Positions 7,611 through 16,932 of a stretch of 64,000 nt of DNA are shown in pieces. A model generated the notes under the pieces. It did no database searches. It was not told where the DNA came from and was given only the letters and a program-made list of their open reading frames with translations. The stretch's first letter is position 1. Each line of letters starts with the position of its first letter. The translations under genes were made by a program, and so were the position numbers. The stretch comes from JBAXTE01 sp964653595 (lineage in GTDB: Bacteria; Bacteroidota; Bacteroidia; Bacteroidales; WCHB1-69), in the NCBI GenBank assembly GCA_964653595.1, contig CAZZHH010000005.1, positions 31,550 through 95,549 on the forward strand, in the 5' to 3' direction.

Positions 7611-9240
7611 CAAAAGACCCTTTTACTAGATAATTATTTCCAGTTTTATTGGATCTTAAATAAGCTGGATTATATCGGTCATCACCACTATTGCTATATT
7701 GTGTAACTTCAGCAACAAGATAAATATTAGTGAGGGGTTGGTAACTTGCTTTTATAGAAAGTTGTTGCGTTTTTAATACCACGTTGTCCATAAACGGAAT
7801 ACCCCACGGTTCTACAGTCCCATAAATATATCTGGTTCCCAATCGGTAGGTTGTAGCAGAAAGTGTTATCAACAACCTAGATAATGGACGATAGGAAATG
7901 GATAGAAAGATTTCATCTGCATTATCCCCCAAGTAGCTCCCCATGTTGATATTGCCTGAAGCGAATGTGGTAGCAGGTATGAAATGTTGATAAACCATCG
8001 GGTTGTTACGCGTATATTCACCAACAAAGGACAAATTTTTAATTGGAAAATTGGAACATTGTGCCCCAACCTTAATACTAGCATAATTTGATTGCTCCGT
8101 CGGTTTAAACATTCGTTTTATAGACATCTCATCTATAAATACACTAGCATATAAATGTAAATGTTTGATATTGCGCGAACTTATGGTAGCAAAAAGTTGT
8201 GAATTGTTGCCTGCTTGATTTTCAGTTGCATTGTAGGTGTCATCTACCGACTTGAAAAACATAAATGGGATTAAATATTGTATTTGAAACTTCTCATCGC
8301 TATATACGATCGAATTGCCAAAACTGATGTTTGTTCTTTTCCAAGGAGTTAAAGTAAACATATTGGAGGCAATATACTTTGGTCGCATTACAAGTCGAGT
8401 ATTATTCCCTTGATAAGTGTATGATAAGGAACTATCTACTACGTTAGATGCTAGTCGTGCATGAAAATAATTAAATTCAAACCATTTACTTGGCTTCATT
8501 TGGAATTTTAACATGGCTACACTCTGTGTCCTTCCTGAAAAAATATTGGAGCCATTAGAATGCTCACCCCACTGAATATTATCTTTAATAAGCCCAATAT
8601 TTCCCCAGTCCCACGAGTAGGTAATGCCACCTCTAATCTCGCTATAATTGTTTAAGGATTCTCCTTTTAACGTCGCTCCCTGTTCGTGTGTGATAATTCC
8701 TGCAGAAGATAGCGGAGTGCTTTGTGTGTGATCGGTTAACGAAGCATAAAAGCCTAAATGATTTCCAACATATCCATGAAGCTCGGCACCACCCCATTGA
8801 TGCGAAAACATCGAGTCGGTTGAGCTAAAATAAGTTACTCCCCACTGAGGTCGTAGCATAATCCTGAAAAGGGAGTCGTGATAATAAAACCCAAATGGCA
8901 TCATGCTTGCCTGAAAAGAGCGCGTTGACAGTAATTTGTAGGAGTAAAGTGAGTCAATGGCATATAATTCTAAATTATACTCTTTAAGATAAAATGAAAG
9001 TTCTTTTTGTTGTCGCTTGTTTAATTTTGATTTTTCGGAGGATAATTCAACCAATTTTGATGAAATAAAGCTTTTGGTATAAGGTTTTATTGCGCTGTTT
9101 ACTTCAATGAGCTTTTCATTTGCCATTTCATCTAAAAAACTATAAATTCCACTATTCGAAATGTGCTCTGGTATTTGCTGGCAAAAGAGATAGGAACTCG
9201 TAAATAATAGCAATAGTAGAATTGGTAATTTTCTTCTCAT
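7597..9240 (-). CDS. Wzi-like (capsule assembly) outer-membrane beta-barrel protein
   Basis: 547 residues with a signal peptide (MRRKLPILLLLLFTSSYLFC, then QQ). The N-terminal stretch SGIYSFLDEMANEKLIEVNS...PYTKSFISSKLVEL resembles the Wzi family helical plug region, and the rest is rich in alternating aromatic and polar strands ending in the terminal phenylalanine AIGF, as expected of an outer-membrane barrel. Wzi proteins anchor surface polysaccharide. Here the neighbours are porQ and another barrel rather than capsule genes, so the ligand is unknown. It is the last gene of a run (barrel, porQ, this gene) with 24 bases after porQ. Confidence 0.6.
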   Translation of the reverse strand: MRRKLPILLLLLFTSSYLFCQQIPEHISNSGIYSFLDEMANEKLIEVNSAIKPYTKSFISSKLVELSSEKSKLNKRQQKELSFYLKEYNLELYAIDSLYSYKLLSTRSFQASMMPFGFYYHDSLFRIMLRPQWGVTYFSSTDSMFSHQWGGAELHGYVGNHLGFYASLTDHTQSTPLSSAGIITHEQGATLKGESLNNYSEIRGGITYSWDWGNIGLIKDNIQWGEHSNGSNIFSGRTQSVAMLKFQMKPSKWFEFNYFHARLASNVVDSSLSYTYQGNNTRLVMRPKYIASNMFTLTPWKRTNISFGNSIVYSDEKFQIQYLIPFMFFKSVDDTYNATENQAGNNSQLFATISSRNIKHLHLYASVFIDEMSIKRMFKPTEQSNYASIKVGAQCSNFPIKNLSFVGEYTRNNPMVYQHFIPATTFASGNINMGSYLGDNADEIFLSISYRPLSRLLITLSATTYRLGTRYIYGTVEPWGIPFMDNVVLKTQQLSIKASYQPLTNIYLVAEVTQYSNSGDDRYNPAYLRSNKTGNNYLVKGSFAIGF

Positions 9241-9264
9241 CGTTTGTATTTTAAACCTATCCCT

Positions 9265-10311
9265 TTATTTCTTTAACAAAGTTGAGAGGTTGGTGCCTAA
9301 TGTAAAATAATTTGGAGTGCCACTCGGATGATAAATATCTCTGGCATAACTAATTTGAAATTTAGATATTTTCAATCCTATACCCCATGCAAATCCACTC
9401 AAACCAGGAGCAGAAGGCACACTTACCTCGGTTCGATGTTTGTAATTGTATGATAGCCGAAAAGCAAATGCCTTAAAGGGCTGAAATTCTAACCCAAATA
9501 CCAAATGTCGTAAAGTTTTATCTGCAACTTTTGCAATCTTGCTTTTTTGTTTTATCTCATTGGTAATAGCATCCCGTTCATTCGTTGGATCGTTGGGGTC
9601 GATGTATGTTAAATCCCACTTTTCCAGATTTTGCCACCCAATACTATAGGTAAAAGGGGCATTTTTTAATTTTTGAGACATGCCTAACACCATATCAAAT
9701 GGCAATTGCTCTTTGCTTTGATTGTAACTTTTAATTTGCGTACCTAGGTTACGAGCAACCAAGCTGATCGAAAGTCTGTTTTTTGAGTTGATGTAAGTGG
9801 CGGCAATATCTGCAGCAATTCCCGTTGAATGGTAATCTTGATATTGCGAATTAATAAATTTCACATTACTCCCAATAGATAAAGAGGAATCTAATCTTTT
9901 GCCCCAACCTAAGATAAACACAAAATCGTTTGCAATAAAACTACCTAACTCGTTGCCACTAGCATCGGTCTCAGTAAAATTTCCATAATCCAAATAGTGT
10001 ATGCCTGCCTGAAAATTTCCAATTTTTGAAAAATGCTTTGCAAATGCTACATTTCCCTGTTTGATGTCCGAAAAATGATCTGTGAAATTCAGAATGAGTT
10101 GATTGCTTGTCTCTTGTGTTAGAAGTGATGGATTCTGAAGGGAGAGTTGTAAGTCGTGATCGTATTTTGAAAAAATTAATCCACCCATGGAAACTACTCT
10201 AGCACTCATCGGAGAAGATAAAAATTGATACGTACTAGATCCTCCAATTTGGGCATTCATCTTACATGATAACACAAAAATGAGCAAGAAGAGATAAAAA
10301 TAATTCTTCAT
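9265..10311 (-). CDS. porQ: Type IX secretion system protein PorQ
   Basis: A 348-residue FadL/PorV-type barrel of the T9SS attachment complex, which helps fix secreted proteins to the cell surface with PorU, PorV and PorZ. The mature N-terminus reads QIGGSSTYQFL followed by SARVVSMGGLIFS and LSLQNPSLL, the typical PorQ opening. I start at the ATG at 10311, since it opens directly into a signal peptide (MKNYFYLFLLIFVLSCKMNA); an ATG eight codons upstream (10335) is possible but lengthens the signal unnaturally. The presence of PorQ implies a full T9SS elsewhere, consistent with the sorting-domain proteins in this window. Confidence 0.85.
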   Translation of the reverse strand: MKNYFYLFLLIFVLSCKMNAQIGGSSTYQFLSSPMSARVVSMGGLIFSKYDHDLQLSLQNPSLLTQETSNQLILNFTDHFSDIKQGNVAFAKHFSKIGNFQAGIHYLDYGNFTETDASGNELGSFIANDFVFILGWGKRLDSSLSIGSNVKFINSQYQDYHSTGIAADIAATYINSKNRLSISLVARNLGTQIKSYNQSKEQLPFDMVLGMSQKLKNAPFTYSIGWQNLEKWDLTYIDPNDPTNERDAITNEIKQKSKIAKVADKTLRHLVFGLEFQPFKAFAFRLSYNYKHRTEVSVPSAPGLSGFAWGIGLKISKFQISYARDIYHPSGTPNYFTLGTNLSTLLKK

Positions 10312-10365
10312 AAAGATATGTTTAAGTAAGCTCATTAACGTTTTTTTATGTAGGTTATTGTTTTT

Positions 10366-11202
10366 CTAAAAACTAAATGCTAACCCAACAAATAGGTCAA
10401 TCAATTTCATTTCACGTAACATTTTTTCACTTGGCTCTGATAAGCTAGATTCGTTGATGCGATGATAATTAAATCTGCCATAAAAATAATCTAACCCAAC
10501 TCTAGCTTCCATGTTTTTTGTCAATGCATAATTAAATTGTAATGCACCCGAAACAAACCACCCATTTTCAACCCCAGTTTTGTAAACGTATTTTTTTTGA
10601 TTTACAATCGTAGGTTCTCCAATCACTTTTATCGAATCTGTAAAAGTAAGCCTGTTCTCGGGTACGGTAACAAACAATCCACCTCCTTGAATTAAAAACT
10701 GAGTGCTGATTCTTTGAGTTATGGTATAATTAGATAGCAACGAAGGAGATGCGGTATAAACAATCCATGGGTATGAATTTGCTTCTGTAATGTTTTGGTT
10801 CTCTTGCATGAATTTTGAACTTTTGGAACCAAGATATATCGAGTTGAAATTAACACCAAGACCAAAAGTGCTTTTGTTCCCAAATAGATAATGTGCATAA
10901 AGATGCGAATTTATACCTGTTGTTGCATGTTCTTCGGTATTTATGCTTAGACTAGGCATGGCTATTCCGGCTCCAAATCCAATATTAATGGTTTTGCCGT
11001 CAACTCCAACAGGTAAAGAGCTTCTACCTCCTCGTTTAGAGTTCTTTTTTTGTGTAGAACGGGATGTATAATCACTGCCCGAACTTTTTAATGGATTGCC
11101 CCGCTTTTTGGTAGCTTGGGAATACGTTGGTGTAACTATTACAAACATTAGAAATGTTAATGCGAATACTTGTAAGAGTTTTGATATCGAATCTTGAGCC
11201 AT
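10366..11202 (-). CDS. Outer-membrane beta-barrel protein of unknown function
   Basis: 278 residues with a signal peptide (MAQDSISKLLQVFALTF... cleaved near TYSQ), a basic Ser/Thr-rich linker (about 30-65) and a predicted barrel beginning INIGFGAGIAMP and ending in LAFSF. I start at the second in-frame ATG (11202): the first (11232) lies inside the promoter, because the codons for YFC are the -7 element TACTTTTG itself. The gene is followed by porQ, so a role in cell-envelope or T9SS biology is possible but not shown. Confidence 0.65.
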   Translation of the reverse strand: MAQDSISKLLQVFALTFLMFVIVTPTYSQATKKRGNPLKSSGSDYTSRSTQKKNSKRGGRSSLPVGVDGKTINIGFGAGIAMPSLSINTEEHATTGINSHLYAHYLFGNKSTFGLGVNFNSIYLGSKSSKFMQENQNITEANSYPWIVYTASPSLLSNYTITQRISTQFLIQGGGLFVTVPENRLTFTDSIKVIGEPTIVNQKKYVYKTGVENGWFVSGALQFNYALTKNMEARVGLDYFYGRFNYHRINESSLSEPSEKMLREMKLIDLFVGLAFSF

Positions 11203-11221
11203 CTTTGTAAGCTGTTTTTTA

Positions 11222-11229
11222 CAAAAGTA
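11222..11229 (-). promoter_or_regulatory. -7 element for the barrel-porQ run
   Basis: TACTTTTG on the minus strand, 19 bases before the ATG at 11202. It lies between pth and the barrel gene. A matching -33 TTTG at 17-23 bases is not evident. Confidence 0.5.
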
Positions 11230-11261
11230 CATACAATTTCCTAATAATTAGATGTTCAAGA

Positions 11262-11828
11262 CTACTTTTTTTTATTGAAAAAATTCATTGTTCTTTCAAT
11301 GCCGATAGTTACAAATGATTTTATTATTTCTATAGATTCTTCTATTTTTGGTTTTACCGTATTCCAATCTTCAGTAGTGAATTCTCCTAGCACATAATCT
11401 ACTTGCCTGCCAATAGAGAAATTTTTACCAATACCAAATCTCAACCTGGGGTATTCTTCCGTCTTTAAAGTCTCGATAATATGATTTAACCCATTATGAC
11501 TACCTCCGCTCCCTTTTGACTTCAACCTTAGAACTCCAACTTCTAAGTCTAAGTCATCCACGATTACAAGAATATTCTCTTTTGGAATATTTTCCTTTAC
11601 CATCCAATATTGAACTGCTTTGCCACTTAAATTCATGTAGGTAGATGGTTTTAATAATATAAGAGTTCTGCCTTTGTGTTTAATTTGAGCAATCGATCCA
11701 TAGCGAGCCGACGAAAAATTTACTCCTTCCGATTTTGCATACGATTCTACCACCATAAAGCCAATATTATGACGAGTATTCTCGTACTCAGAACCAATGT
11801 TCCCTAAACCAACAATTAAATATTTCAT
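11262..11828 (-). CDS. pth: Peptidyl-tRNA hydrolase
   Basis: Releases peptides from peptidyl-tRNA lost from stalled ribosomes. The 188-residue protein carries the family residues Asn10 (VGLGNIG), His20 (NTRHNIGF) and the catalytic Asp in VIVDDLDL, plus KPSTYMNLSG and KGSGGSHNGL. It is a complete, ordinary Pth. It follows the ClC gene by 48 bases on the same strand. In many Bacteroidota pth sits beside rplY (ribosomal L25), which is not seen here. Confidence 0.95.
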   Translation of the reverse strand: MKYLIVGLGNIGSEYENTRHNIGFMVVESYAKSEGVNFSSARYGSIAQIKHKGRTLILLKPSTYMNLSGKAVQYWMVKENIPKENILVIVDDLDLEVGVLRLKSKGSGGSHNGLNHIIETLKTEEYPRLRFGIGKNFSIGRQVDYVLGEFTTEDWNTVKPKIEESIEIIKSFVTIGIERTMNFFNKKK

Positions 11829-11876
11829 TTCTTTTTAATTTCTTTCATATAGTTTTTCGAAAAAGAGTAGATGCCA

Positions 11877-13658
11877 TTAATCTTCAGAAATCTCTTCGAT
11901 AATATCTTTATAATTTGTATATAAATTAGCCCTAGAAATAAAACCAACGTATGTACCATCTTCCTCTAACACCGGCATATTGTAATACCCACTCGATCTA
12001 AACTTCTTTACTACATTCTCCATCGACTCTTCGGGATTAATATGAACAATGGGCATAAACATTAGCTCTTTTACAAAGACAGTATCGTATAATTCTGTGC
12101 AAAAAATAACATCTCGAATATCATCTAAGCCAACAACCCCAATAAAAATATTGTTTTTGTCTAATACAGGAAAAACATTCCGCTTCGATTTTGAGATAAT
12201 ACTCACTAATTCGCGTAAACTTGCATTTTGTTCTATGGATGAAAAATTGGTTTCTATGATTTCTCGAATACTTATTTGAGAAAGGGCTGTTTTGTCTTTG
12301 TGATGGGTCATCAATTCCCCTTTTGCTGCCAACTTTTTAGTGTAAATGGAGTGAGGCTCAAATGGAATAATTGTCATAAATGAGATTGCCGAGGTAATCA
12401 TTAGCGGGATAAAAAGTTGATACCCACTTGTTAATTCAGCAATTAAAAATATGGCAGTTAGAGGGGAGTGCATTACACCAGACATTACCCCAGCCATGCC
12501 AGCTAAAACAAAGTTTTCTTTGGGAACCACTATTTGAAAAACGACTTCTAAAAACACAGCCACAAAATATCCGGCAATACCACCCATAAACAGACTTGGT
12601 GCAAATACTCCTCCAATTCCACCTGCAGCATTGGTTGTAGCCATAGCTATCACTTTGAAAAATAAGACTAACAATAAAAAAATTAAAAAAACCCAAGCCT
12701 GATCTTTTAACTCCCAAAATATACTGTTGAAAATTAACTCTTCTGCTCTTCCATTTAACAGGGAGGTTAATGAATCGTATCCCTCGCCATACAAAAGAGG
12801 AAATAAAAAGATTAAGATGCTTAAAACCCCTCCACCTATGGCGATTTTTATCCATGACTTATTTATCTTTTTAAATTTTGACTCTATAAATCCAGAAGTC
12901 TTCATAAAATAAATGGATATTACTCCAGAAAAAAGGCCTAATAGGATATAAAATGGGATATTATATAATTCAAAACTGCTGTTTATGGAGTAGTTAAACA
13001 TTACACTTTTTCCCAGTAAAAAAAAGGATACCGTGGTGCCTGCTACAGAGGCTATTAATAGTGGCATCAAAGAGGCAGTAGTTAAATCAATCATCAATAC
13101 CTCGATAGCAAATACTATCGCTGCAATTGGTGCTTTAAAAATGGCTGCCATAGCCCCAGTTGCTCCACAAGCTAATAATAATATTCGCGATCGTGTGTCT
13201 AGTTTAAACAAATTGGAGATGTTAGAACCAATTGCAGAGCCTGTATATACAATGGGTGCCTCTAACCCTACAGAACCTCCAAATCCTACTGTTAGAGTAC
13301 TTGCTATTAGAGATGTCCATGTGTTATGTTTGTCAATATTCCCTTTGTTTTGTGATATTGACCATAAAATTCGGGATACACCATGATTAATTTTTGCTTT
13401 TACAACATAACGTACAAATATCACTGTGAGAAAAATTCCAATAGTAGGAAATATTAAAAAAAGATAATTGAAACTTTCTGGAGTAAAACTGGTGTGTAAA
13501 TAATACGAAGTATAATGTACCAAATTCTTCAATATTATCGCGGATATAGCCCCAACTATTCCAATGAATAAACTAAGTATCAATAAGAAGTTTTGAGGAC
13601 TAATATGTCTCTCCCTCCAAGTGCTTATTTGAGTAATGATGTTTTTTAATAGAGTCAT
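11877..13658 (-). CDS. ClC-type chloride channel/antiporter with C-terminal CBS pair
   Basis: 593 residues: about ten to twelve membrane helices over residues 20-430, then two CBS domains (about 455-510 and 525-585). The ClC signatures are the gate segment GGSVGLEAP, with the gating glutamate at Glu133, and the anion-site segment GGIGGVFAPSLFMGG. A glutamate at the gate position is typical of H+/Cl- exchangers rather than passive channels, so antiport is the better guess. The CBS pair usually binds adenine nucleotides and would regulate the pore. It starts five bases after the stop of a small membrane protein, likely an operon. Confidence 0.88.
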   Translation of the reverse strand: MTLLKNIITQISTWRERHISPQNFLLILSLFIGIVGAISAIILKNLVHYTSYYLHTSFTPESFNYLFLIFPTIGIFLTVIFVRYVVKAKINHGVSRILWSISQNKGNIDKHNTWTSLIASTLTVGFGGSVGLEAPIVYTGSAIGSNISNLFKLDTRSRILLLACGATGAMAAIFKAPIAAIVFAIEVLMIDLTTASLMPLLIASVAGTTVSFFLLGKSVMFNYSINSSFELYNIPFYILLGLFSGVISIYFMKTSGFIESKFKKINKSWIKIAIGGGVLSILIFLFPLLYGEGYDSLTSLLNGRAEELIFNSIFWELKDQAWVFLIFLLLVLFFKVIAMATTNAAGGIGGVFAPSLFMGGIAGYFVAVFLEVVFQIVVPKENFVLAGMAGVMSGVMHSPLTAIFLIAELTSGYQLFIPLMITSAISFMTIIPFEPHSIYTKKLAAKGELMTHHKDKTALSQISIREIIETNFSSIEQNASLRELVSIISKSKRNVFPVLDKNNIFIGVVGLDDIRDVIFCTELYDTVFVKELMFMPIVHINPEESMENVVKKFRSSGYYNMPVLEEDGTYVGFISRANLYTNYKDIIEEISED

Positions 13659-13663
13659 TTTTT

Positions 13664-14146
13664 CTAAAAAATTGGTTCATTTATTTCAGGGTTAGAAGGT
13701 AGATATTTTATATTGAAGGGATCTGATACAAATCTAACTTTCTTTTGTGAGTAGTAGAGAGTTCCTTCTATTTGGTAGTGATATCGAATTGATATTGAAT
13801 CTCCTAGGGTAATTTGTTCGTCTAATTGAGCCTCTGCAACTTCATAATTGTTTTTCAGTAAATCATAAGGCCTCGACTCGTGATAGGAAATCCAGAAATA
13901 AGTTAAGGAAAAAGATGCAAGTAAAAATAGTGCAATCACAAACTTAGGTAATTTTCTTAAACGATTCCTGTAAAAATATGTATTTACGATTAACTGAAAA
14001 AGTGCGAGCAACCCAAAAATGAAAAAAAATGAACTTATGGCAAGCAAAATATAATACCATTTTGCTTGAATAAAGGGTGAAAATATAAATGGCATCGACC
14101 CAATTATTATCACAATAATCGCTTTTGCTAATTGTTTGTAGTTCAT
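13664..14146 (-). CDS. Small membrane protein, possibly DUF3592-like
   Basis: 160 residues with three hydrophobic segments (about 8-28, 31-55 and 68-88), then a soluble tail of about 70 residues containing DSISIRYHYQIEGTLYYSQKKVRF. A membrane anchor followed by a small beta domain recalls DUF3592-type proteins, but the match is weak. It lies five bases upstream of the ClC gene. Function unknown. Confidence 0.5.
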   Translation of the reverse strand: MNYKQLAKAIIVIIIGSMPFIFSPFIQAKWYYILLAISSFFFIFGLLALFQLIVNTYFYRNRLRKLPKFVIALFLLASFSLTYFWISYHESRPYDLLKNNYEVAEAQLDEQITLGDSISIRYHYQIEGTLYYSQKKVRFVSDPFNIKYLPSNPEINEPIF

Positions 14147-14202
14147 GTTTTATTCTTTTCTATGCAAAAATAAGAATATTATGGAATCTTATACTATAAA
14201 AA

Positions 14203-14226
14203 AAATAGTCGCCATAGCGACTATTT
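14203..14226 (-). terminator. Terminator after the TPR protein gene
   Basis: AAATAGTCGC and GCGACTATTT form a 10-bp stem around CATA, followed on the minus strand by eight T. It is placed just 3' of the gene ending at 14288. Confidence 0.85.
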
Positions 14227-14287
14227 AATTATCTTTTATCGAAAGCTAGTGTCGAAACACTAATTAATGAGTATAAATCTTATTTTT

Positions 14288-14641
14288 TTATTTGGGATCT
14301 TTTGCGTCACAACCACATGGAATAGACACTTTTTCAACATAATGACCCAATTCTGAAGCTCTTTTTAAATCTGGACATGCCTCTTCTTTTAACCCTAAAT
14401 TGCATTTACAAACAGCTCTGTAATAATAGGCACCTGCCATATCACTTTTTAAAGCAATTGCAACATCGAAAAGTGCAATGGCATCTTTATACTGATATTC
14501 ATTCATTGCTTTCATTGCTTTAATATACGATGCTTCAGCTTCTGTTTGTTTCTGGTCTACAGGTTTGGTTGTTTGTGAATATCCTGTAAAAGAGATGGTA
14601 CTCATTATAAGCACAACGATTAATGTTTGAATTGTTCTCAT
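14288..14641 (-). CDS. Small secreted TPR-repeat protein
   Basis: 117 residues with a signal peptide (MRTIQTLIVVLIMSTISFTGYS, then QTT). The mature part has two helical pairs of tetratricopeptide type: AEASYIKAMKAMNEYQYKDAI and the segment with AGAYYYRAVCKCNLGLKEEA, ending with CPDLKRASELGH. Three cysteines near the end (CKCN, CGCD and CPDL region) may form disulfides in the periplasm. It has its own promoter and terminator, so it is a single-gene unit. TPR proteins bind other proteins; the partner is unknown. Confidence 0.7.
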   Translation of the reverse strand: MRTIQTLIVVLIMSTISFTGYSQTTKPVDQKQTEAEASYIKAMKAMNEYQYKDAIALFDVAIALKSDMAGAYYYRAVCKCNLGLKEEACPDLKRASELGHYVEKVSIPCGCDAKDPK

Positions 14642-14669
14642 TTTTTCTGTTTTTTCTGTTTTATGGTAA

Positions 14670-14702
14670 CAAATATACTAATTTTTTTCAATCTTTATAC
14701 AA
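14670..14702 (-). promoter_or_regulatory. Promoter of the TPR protein gene
   Basis: On the minus strand TTG, then 22 bases, then TATATTTG: a near-consensus Bacteroidota -33/-7 pair. The -7 box is 28 bases before the ATG at 14641. Confidence 0.6.
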
Positions 14703-14788
14703 GACACCTTAACTTTCGTAAAAGTTGCCATAAATTTTCTTTTATTAATAGTTTATTTTTTTAAAAATAGATTTAAATTGTGGCAATT

Positions 14789-16399
14789 TTATTCTCTTTT
14801 GAGTATGATTTTTTTAATGTACTTATATGCAAAATCTAAAATTTCATCGGAAAGTAATATTTCACTATTCATTGATAAATCAATGTCAGGCTTAATCCCA
14901 ATTCTTTGTACTATTTGCTTGTTAGGGAAGGTAACAGAACTTGTGCTTATCCTACAAGATATATCCCCAGGCAAAAAAAATGTAGATGTTAAACCCACAC
15001 TGCCTGCCGTTCTCCTTCCAATGGTTATTAAATTAGAGGATTGGATAAATGCCATTGCAGTAAACTCTCCCTGGCTAATTGTCGATCTATCCAGAATTAA
15101 AACTACTGTACCATCGTATTTATCCCTATTTGGGATGGTAGTACTACTGTCTAATTGGAAATTTCCAATACATTTAGAGTCCGCTATGGTGTGATATGCA
15201 AATAATTTGGATTCATCTATGAGCCAACTACTAAGCCCCAATAGAGTGCTGTTTGGATATTTTCGTGCATCCACTATGATTGCTTTTGCTTTTTCTAACT
15301 CCTTTTTTAATGCTGGAATATGATGTATTTGCAAATTCCCCAAATCAATATATCCGATTGAATCTTTATTTAAATTGTATATAGTGCTGCTTGTCAGTGT
15401 TTTAATGAGATTGCCTTTTGTTAAACTGAAATTTGTATTAAATTCTCTGCCATTTCTAACTATAGTAAAATTCATAATAGAGTCTGGAGATGAAAAGAGA
15501 TAATTTCGAACGGTATGTAAAAACCATCCCCTAGTAGAATAAGATAGTAAAGCATCCCAATACTTTAAATGATCACTAATGGAGACTCCATTTATGGCTG
15601 TAATATTATCCTTTTTCTGAATCAATCCATTTGCAGTGTCAATTTTGCTGACAATGGCAAAGTCCTCATACACTTCTACCTCAAAAGGTATTTCGTATTT
15701 AAATAAATTCTCTGAAGCCCAGGATGAATATACCCTAGAATGTCCATCATTAAGTGTTTTCGATGTCCTCAACAGCGTTAGATAATAAGAATGGTAACTC
15801 GAAATCGTGTCAAAGTTTGTTATGATGTTCTGAAGGGCGTTGTTCCAAAACATAGTGCTGTCGGTAGCGTATGGATAAAAATAGTTAACAATGTTCCAAT
15901 ATTTTATTCCTGCAAGTAGATAATAATCTTTGTCTATAATTGTGTCTGTAGTGTTTGCAAATTCTTTATCGTAATAAAAATTGGGTATAAATTCTTTGAG
16001 AGTATATTGAGGATTGCCTTTTTTTGTGTATATGGGGACGAATTCTAAAAGATATTTTGAGAACGAACTACTTAATAAATTAGTATCTTGAACCCATGCA
16101 AATGATTTTGGAAATACTTCCCTAAAGGTTTGGGACTGATCTAAATCAAATCTGAAATTTTTGTGATGCCATTGAATGACCCTCTTTTGAAATTTATCAA
16201 AACTTTCATCTATTTTCGATGATTTTATCAGATTCAACAACTCCCTATCGGGATGTGCTATTTTTTTCTCAGTCTTGAAGATGGTATATCCCCAAACTTT
16301 TGAGAGTAACTCCAATTTTTTATGACGTACCGATTCAGCTGAATACAATTGAAAATGAATCCATGTTAAACAAGAAAGTAAAACTGCAATTTTTCTCAT
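14789..16399 (-). CDS. S41 family (tail-specific-like) peptidase
   Basis: 536 residues with a signal peptide (MRKIAVLLSCLTWIHFQLYSA). An N-terminal helical domain (KLELLSKVWGYTIFKTEKKIAHPDRELL) is the arrangement usual in secreted Bacteroidota S41 peptidases. A PDZ-like region (about 240-300, KKDNITAINGVSI) is followed by the protease core. The probable nucleophile is the serine in LILDRSTISQGEF, where other members have a TASAAE-type loop; the catalytic lysine cannot be placed with confidence. It probably degrades or processes envelope proteins or peptides. Its start is nine bases after the stop of the YcxB-like gene. Confidence 0.75.
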   Translation of the reverse strand: MRKIAVLLSCLTWIHFQLYSAESVRHKKLELLSKVWGYTIFKTEKKIAHPDRELLNLIKSSKIDESFDKFQKRVIQWHHKNFRFDLDQSQTFREVFPKSFAWVQDTNLLSSSFSKYLLEFVPIYTKKGNPQYTLKEFIPNFYYDKEFANTTDTIIDKDYYLLAGIKYWNIVNYFYPYATDSTMFWNNALQNIITNFDTISSYHSYYLTLLRTSKTLNDGHSRVYSSWASENLFKYEIPFEVEVYEDFAIVSKIDTANGLIQKKDNITAINGVSISDHLKYWDALLSYSTRGWFLHTVRNYLFSSPDSIMNFTIVRNGREFNTNFSLTKGNLIKTLTSSTIYNLNKDSIGYIDLGNLQIHHIPALKKELEKAKAIIVDARKYPNSTLLGLSSWLIDESKLFAYHTIADSKCIGNFQLDSSTTIPNRDKYDGTVVLILDRSTISQGEFTAMAFIQSSNLITIGRRTAGSVGLTSTFFLPGDISCRISTSSVTFPNKQIVQRIGIKPDIDLSMNSEILLSDEILDFAYKYIKKIILKRE

Positions 16400-16408
16400 C
16401 TCGCTTCT

Positions 16409-16867
16409 TTATACGGTTCTTTGGTCTATCTTTAATCGTTCTTCTGGTGTAAGCTGATTTATAGGTAGTGCCAAAATGGAAGTACTGGTGATATAAATTA
16501 CATACCACTTGCTAAATTTCTTTATTCGTTTAAATTCTGTATACTCATATTCTTGCAGCCCTTTATCACTTTGTATTGTCATGTAATTTGTGAAGAAATT
16601 TACTTCAAATACTCCAAAATCAATTTTTTCTCGGTTTATTAAAATATAAATAAATGGTCTAAAGGAGTAAAATAGGCCATATGCCAACAAAATTGTGCCG
16701 TACAAAATGGGGTTGTTAGCTTCGGTTAGATAAAACCAAACGGATAATACAATCATTAATGGACCGCCAAATAAACGAAGTGTGCCAGTAAATGTATTTT
16801 GCCAAAAATAATAATTGTAAATATATATTTGTTGTTGTTCCTTGTCTCCTATGATGATTTTTGACAT
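16409..16867 (-). CDS. YcxB-like membrane protein
   Basis: 152 residues. Two membrane helices (about 35-52 and 58-76) are followed by a small beta-rich domain: NFFTNYMTIQ, a middle segment YEYTEFKRIKKFSKWYVIYI, and the end ALPINQLTPEE. This order of helices and a compact PH-like fold is the pattern of the YcxB family, whose role is unknown. It precedes the S41 peptidase gene by nine bases and is probably co-transcribed. Confidence 0.6.
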   Translation of the reverse strand: MSKIIIGDKEQQQIYIYNYYFWQNTFTGTLRLFGGPLMIVLSVWFYLTEANNPILYGTILLAYGLFYSFRPFIYILINREKIDFGVFEVNFFTNYMTIQSDKGLQEYEYTEFKRIKKFSKWYVIYITSTSILALPINQLTPEERLKIDQRTV

Positions 16868-16932
16868 TGTATGATATATTGATTGATAATGATTTTTATT
16901 CTTAGTGACATGTAAAAATTTAGAGATTTGAA

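Noticed and set aside
10249..10266. Possible lipobox (VLSC) in the PorQ signal peptide
   Set aside because: PorQ is a beta-barrel; cleavage after MNA before QIGG fits better.
11203..11232. N-terminal MYFCKK extension of the barrel protein, and the same MYFCKK at 34047-34076 before ahcY
   Set aside because: The shared residues come from the promoter box TACTTTTG read in frame, not from protein homology; the shorter ATG is used in both genes.
12436..12855. 139-residue open frame inside the ClC gene on the same strand
   Set aside because: Out of frame with the clear ClC transporter and with no recognisable features; a shadow.
14195..14230. Hairpin near 14.2 kb considered as an RNA gene
   Set aside because: It is a standard terminator just past the TPR gene.
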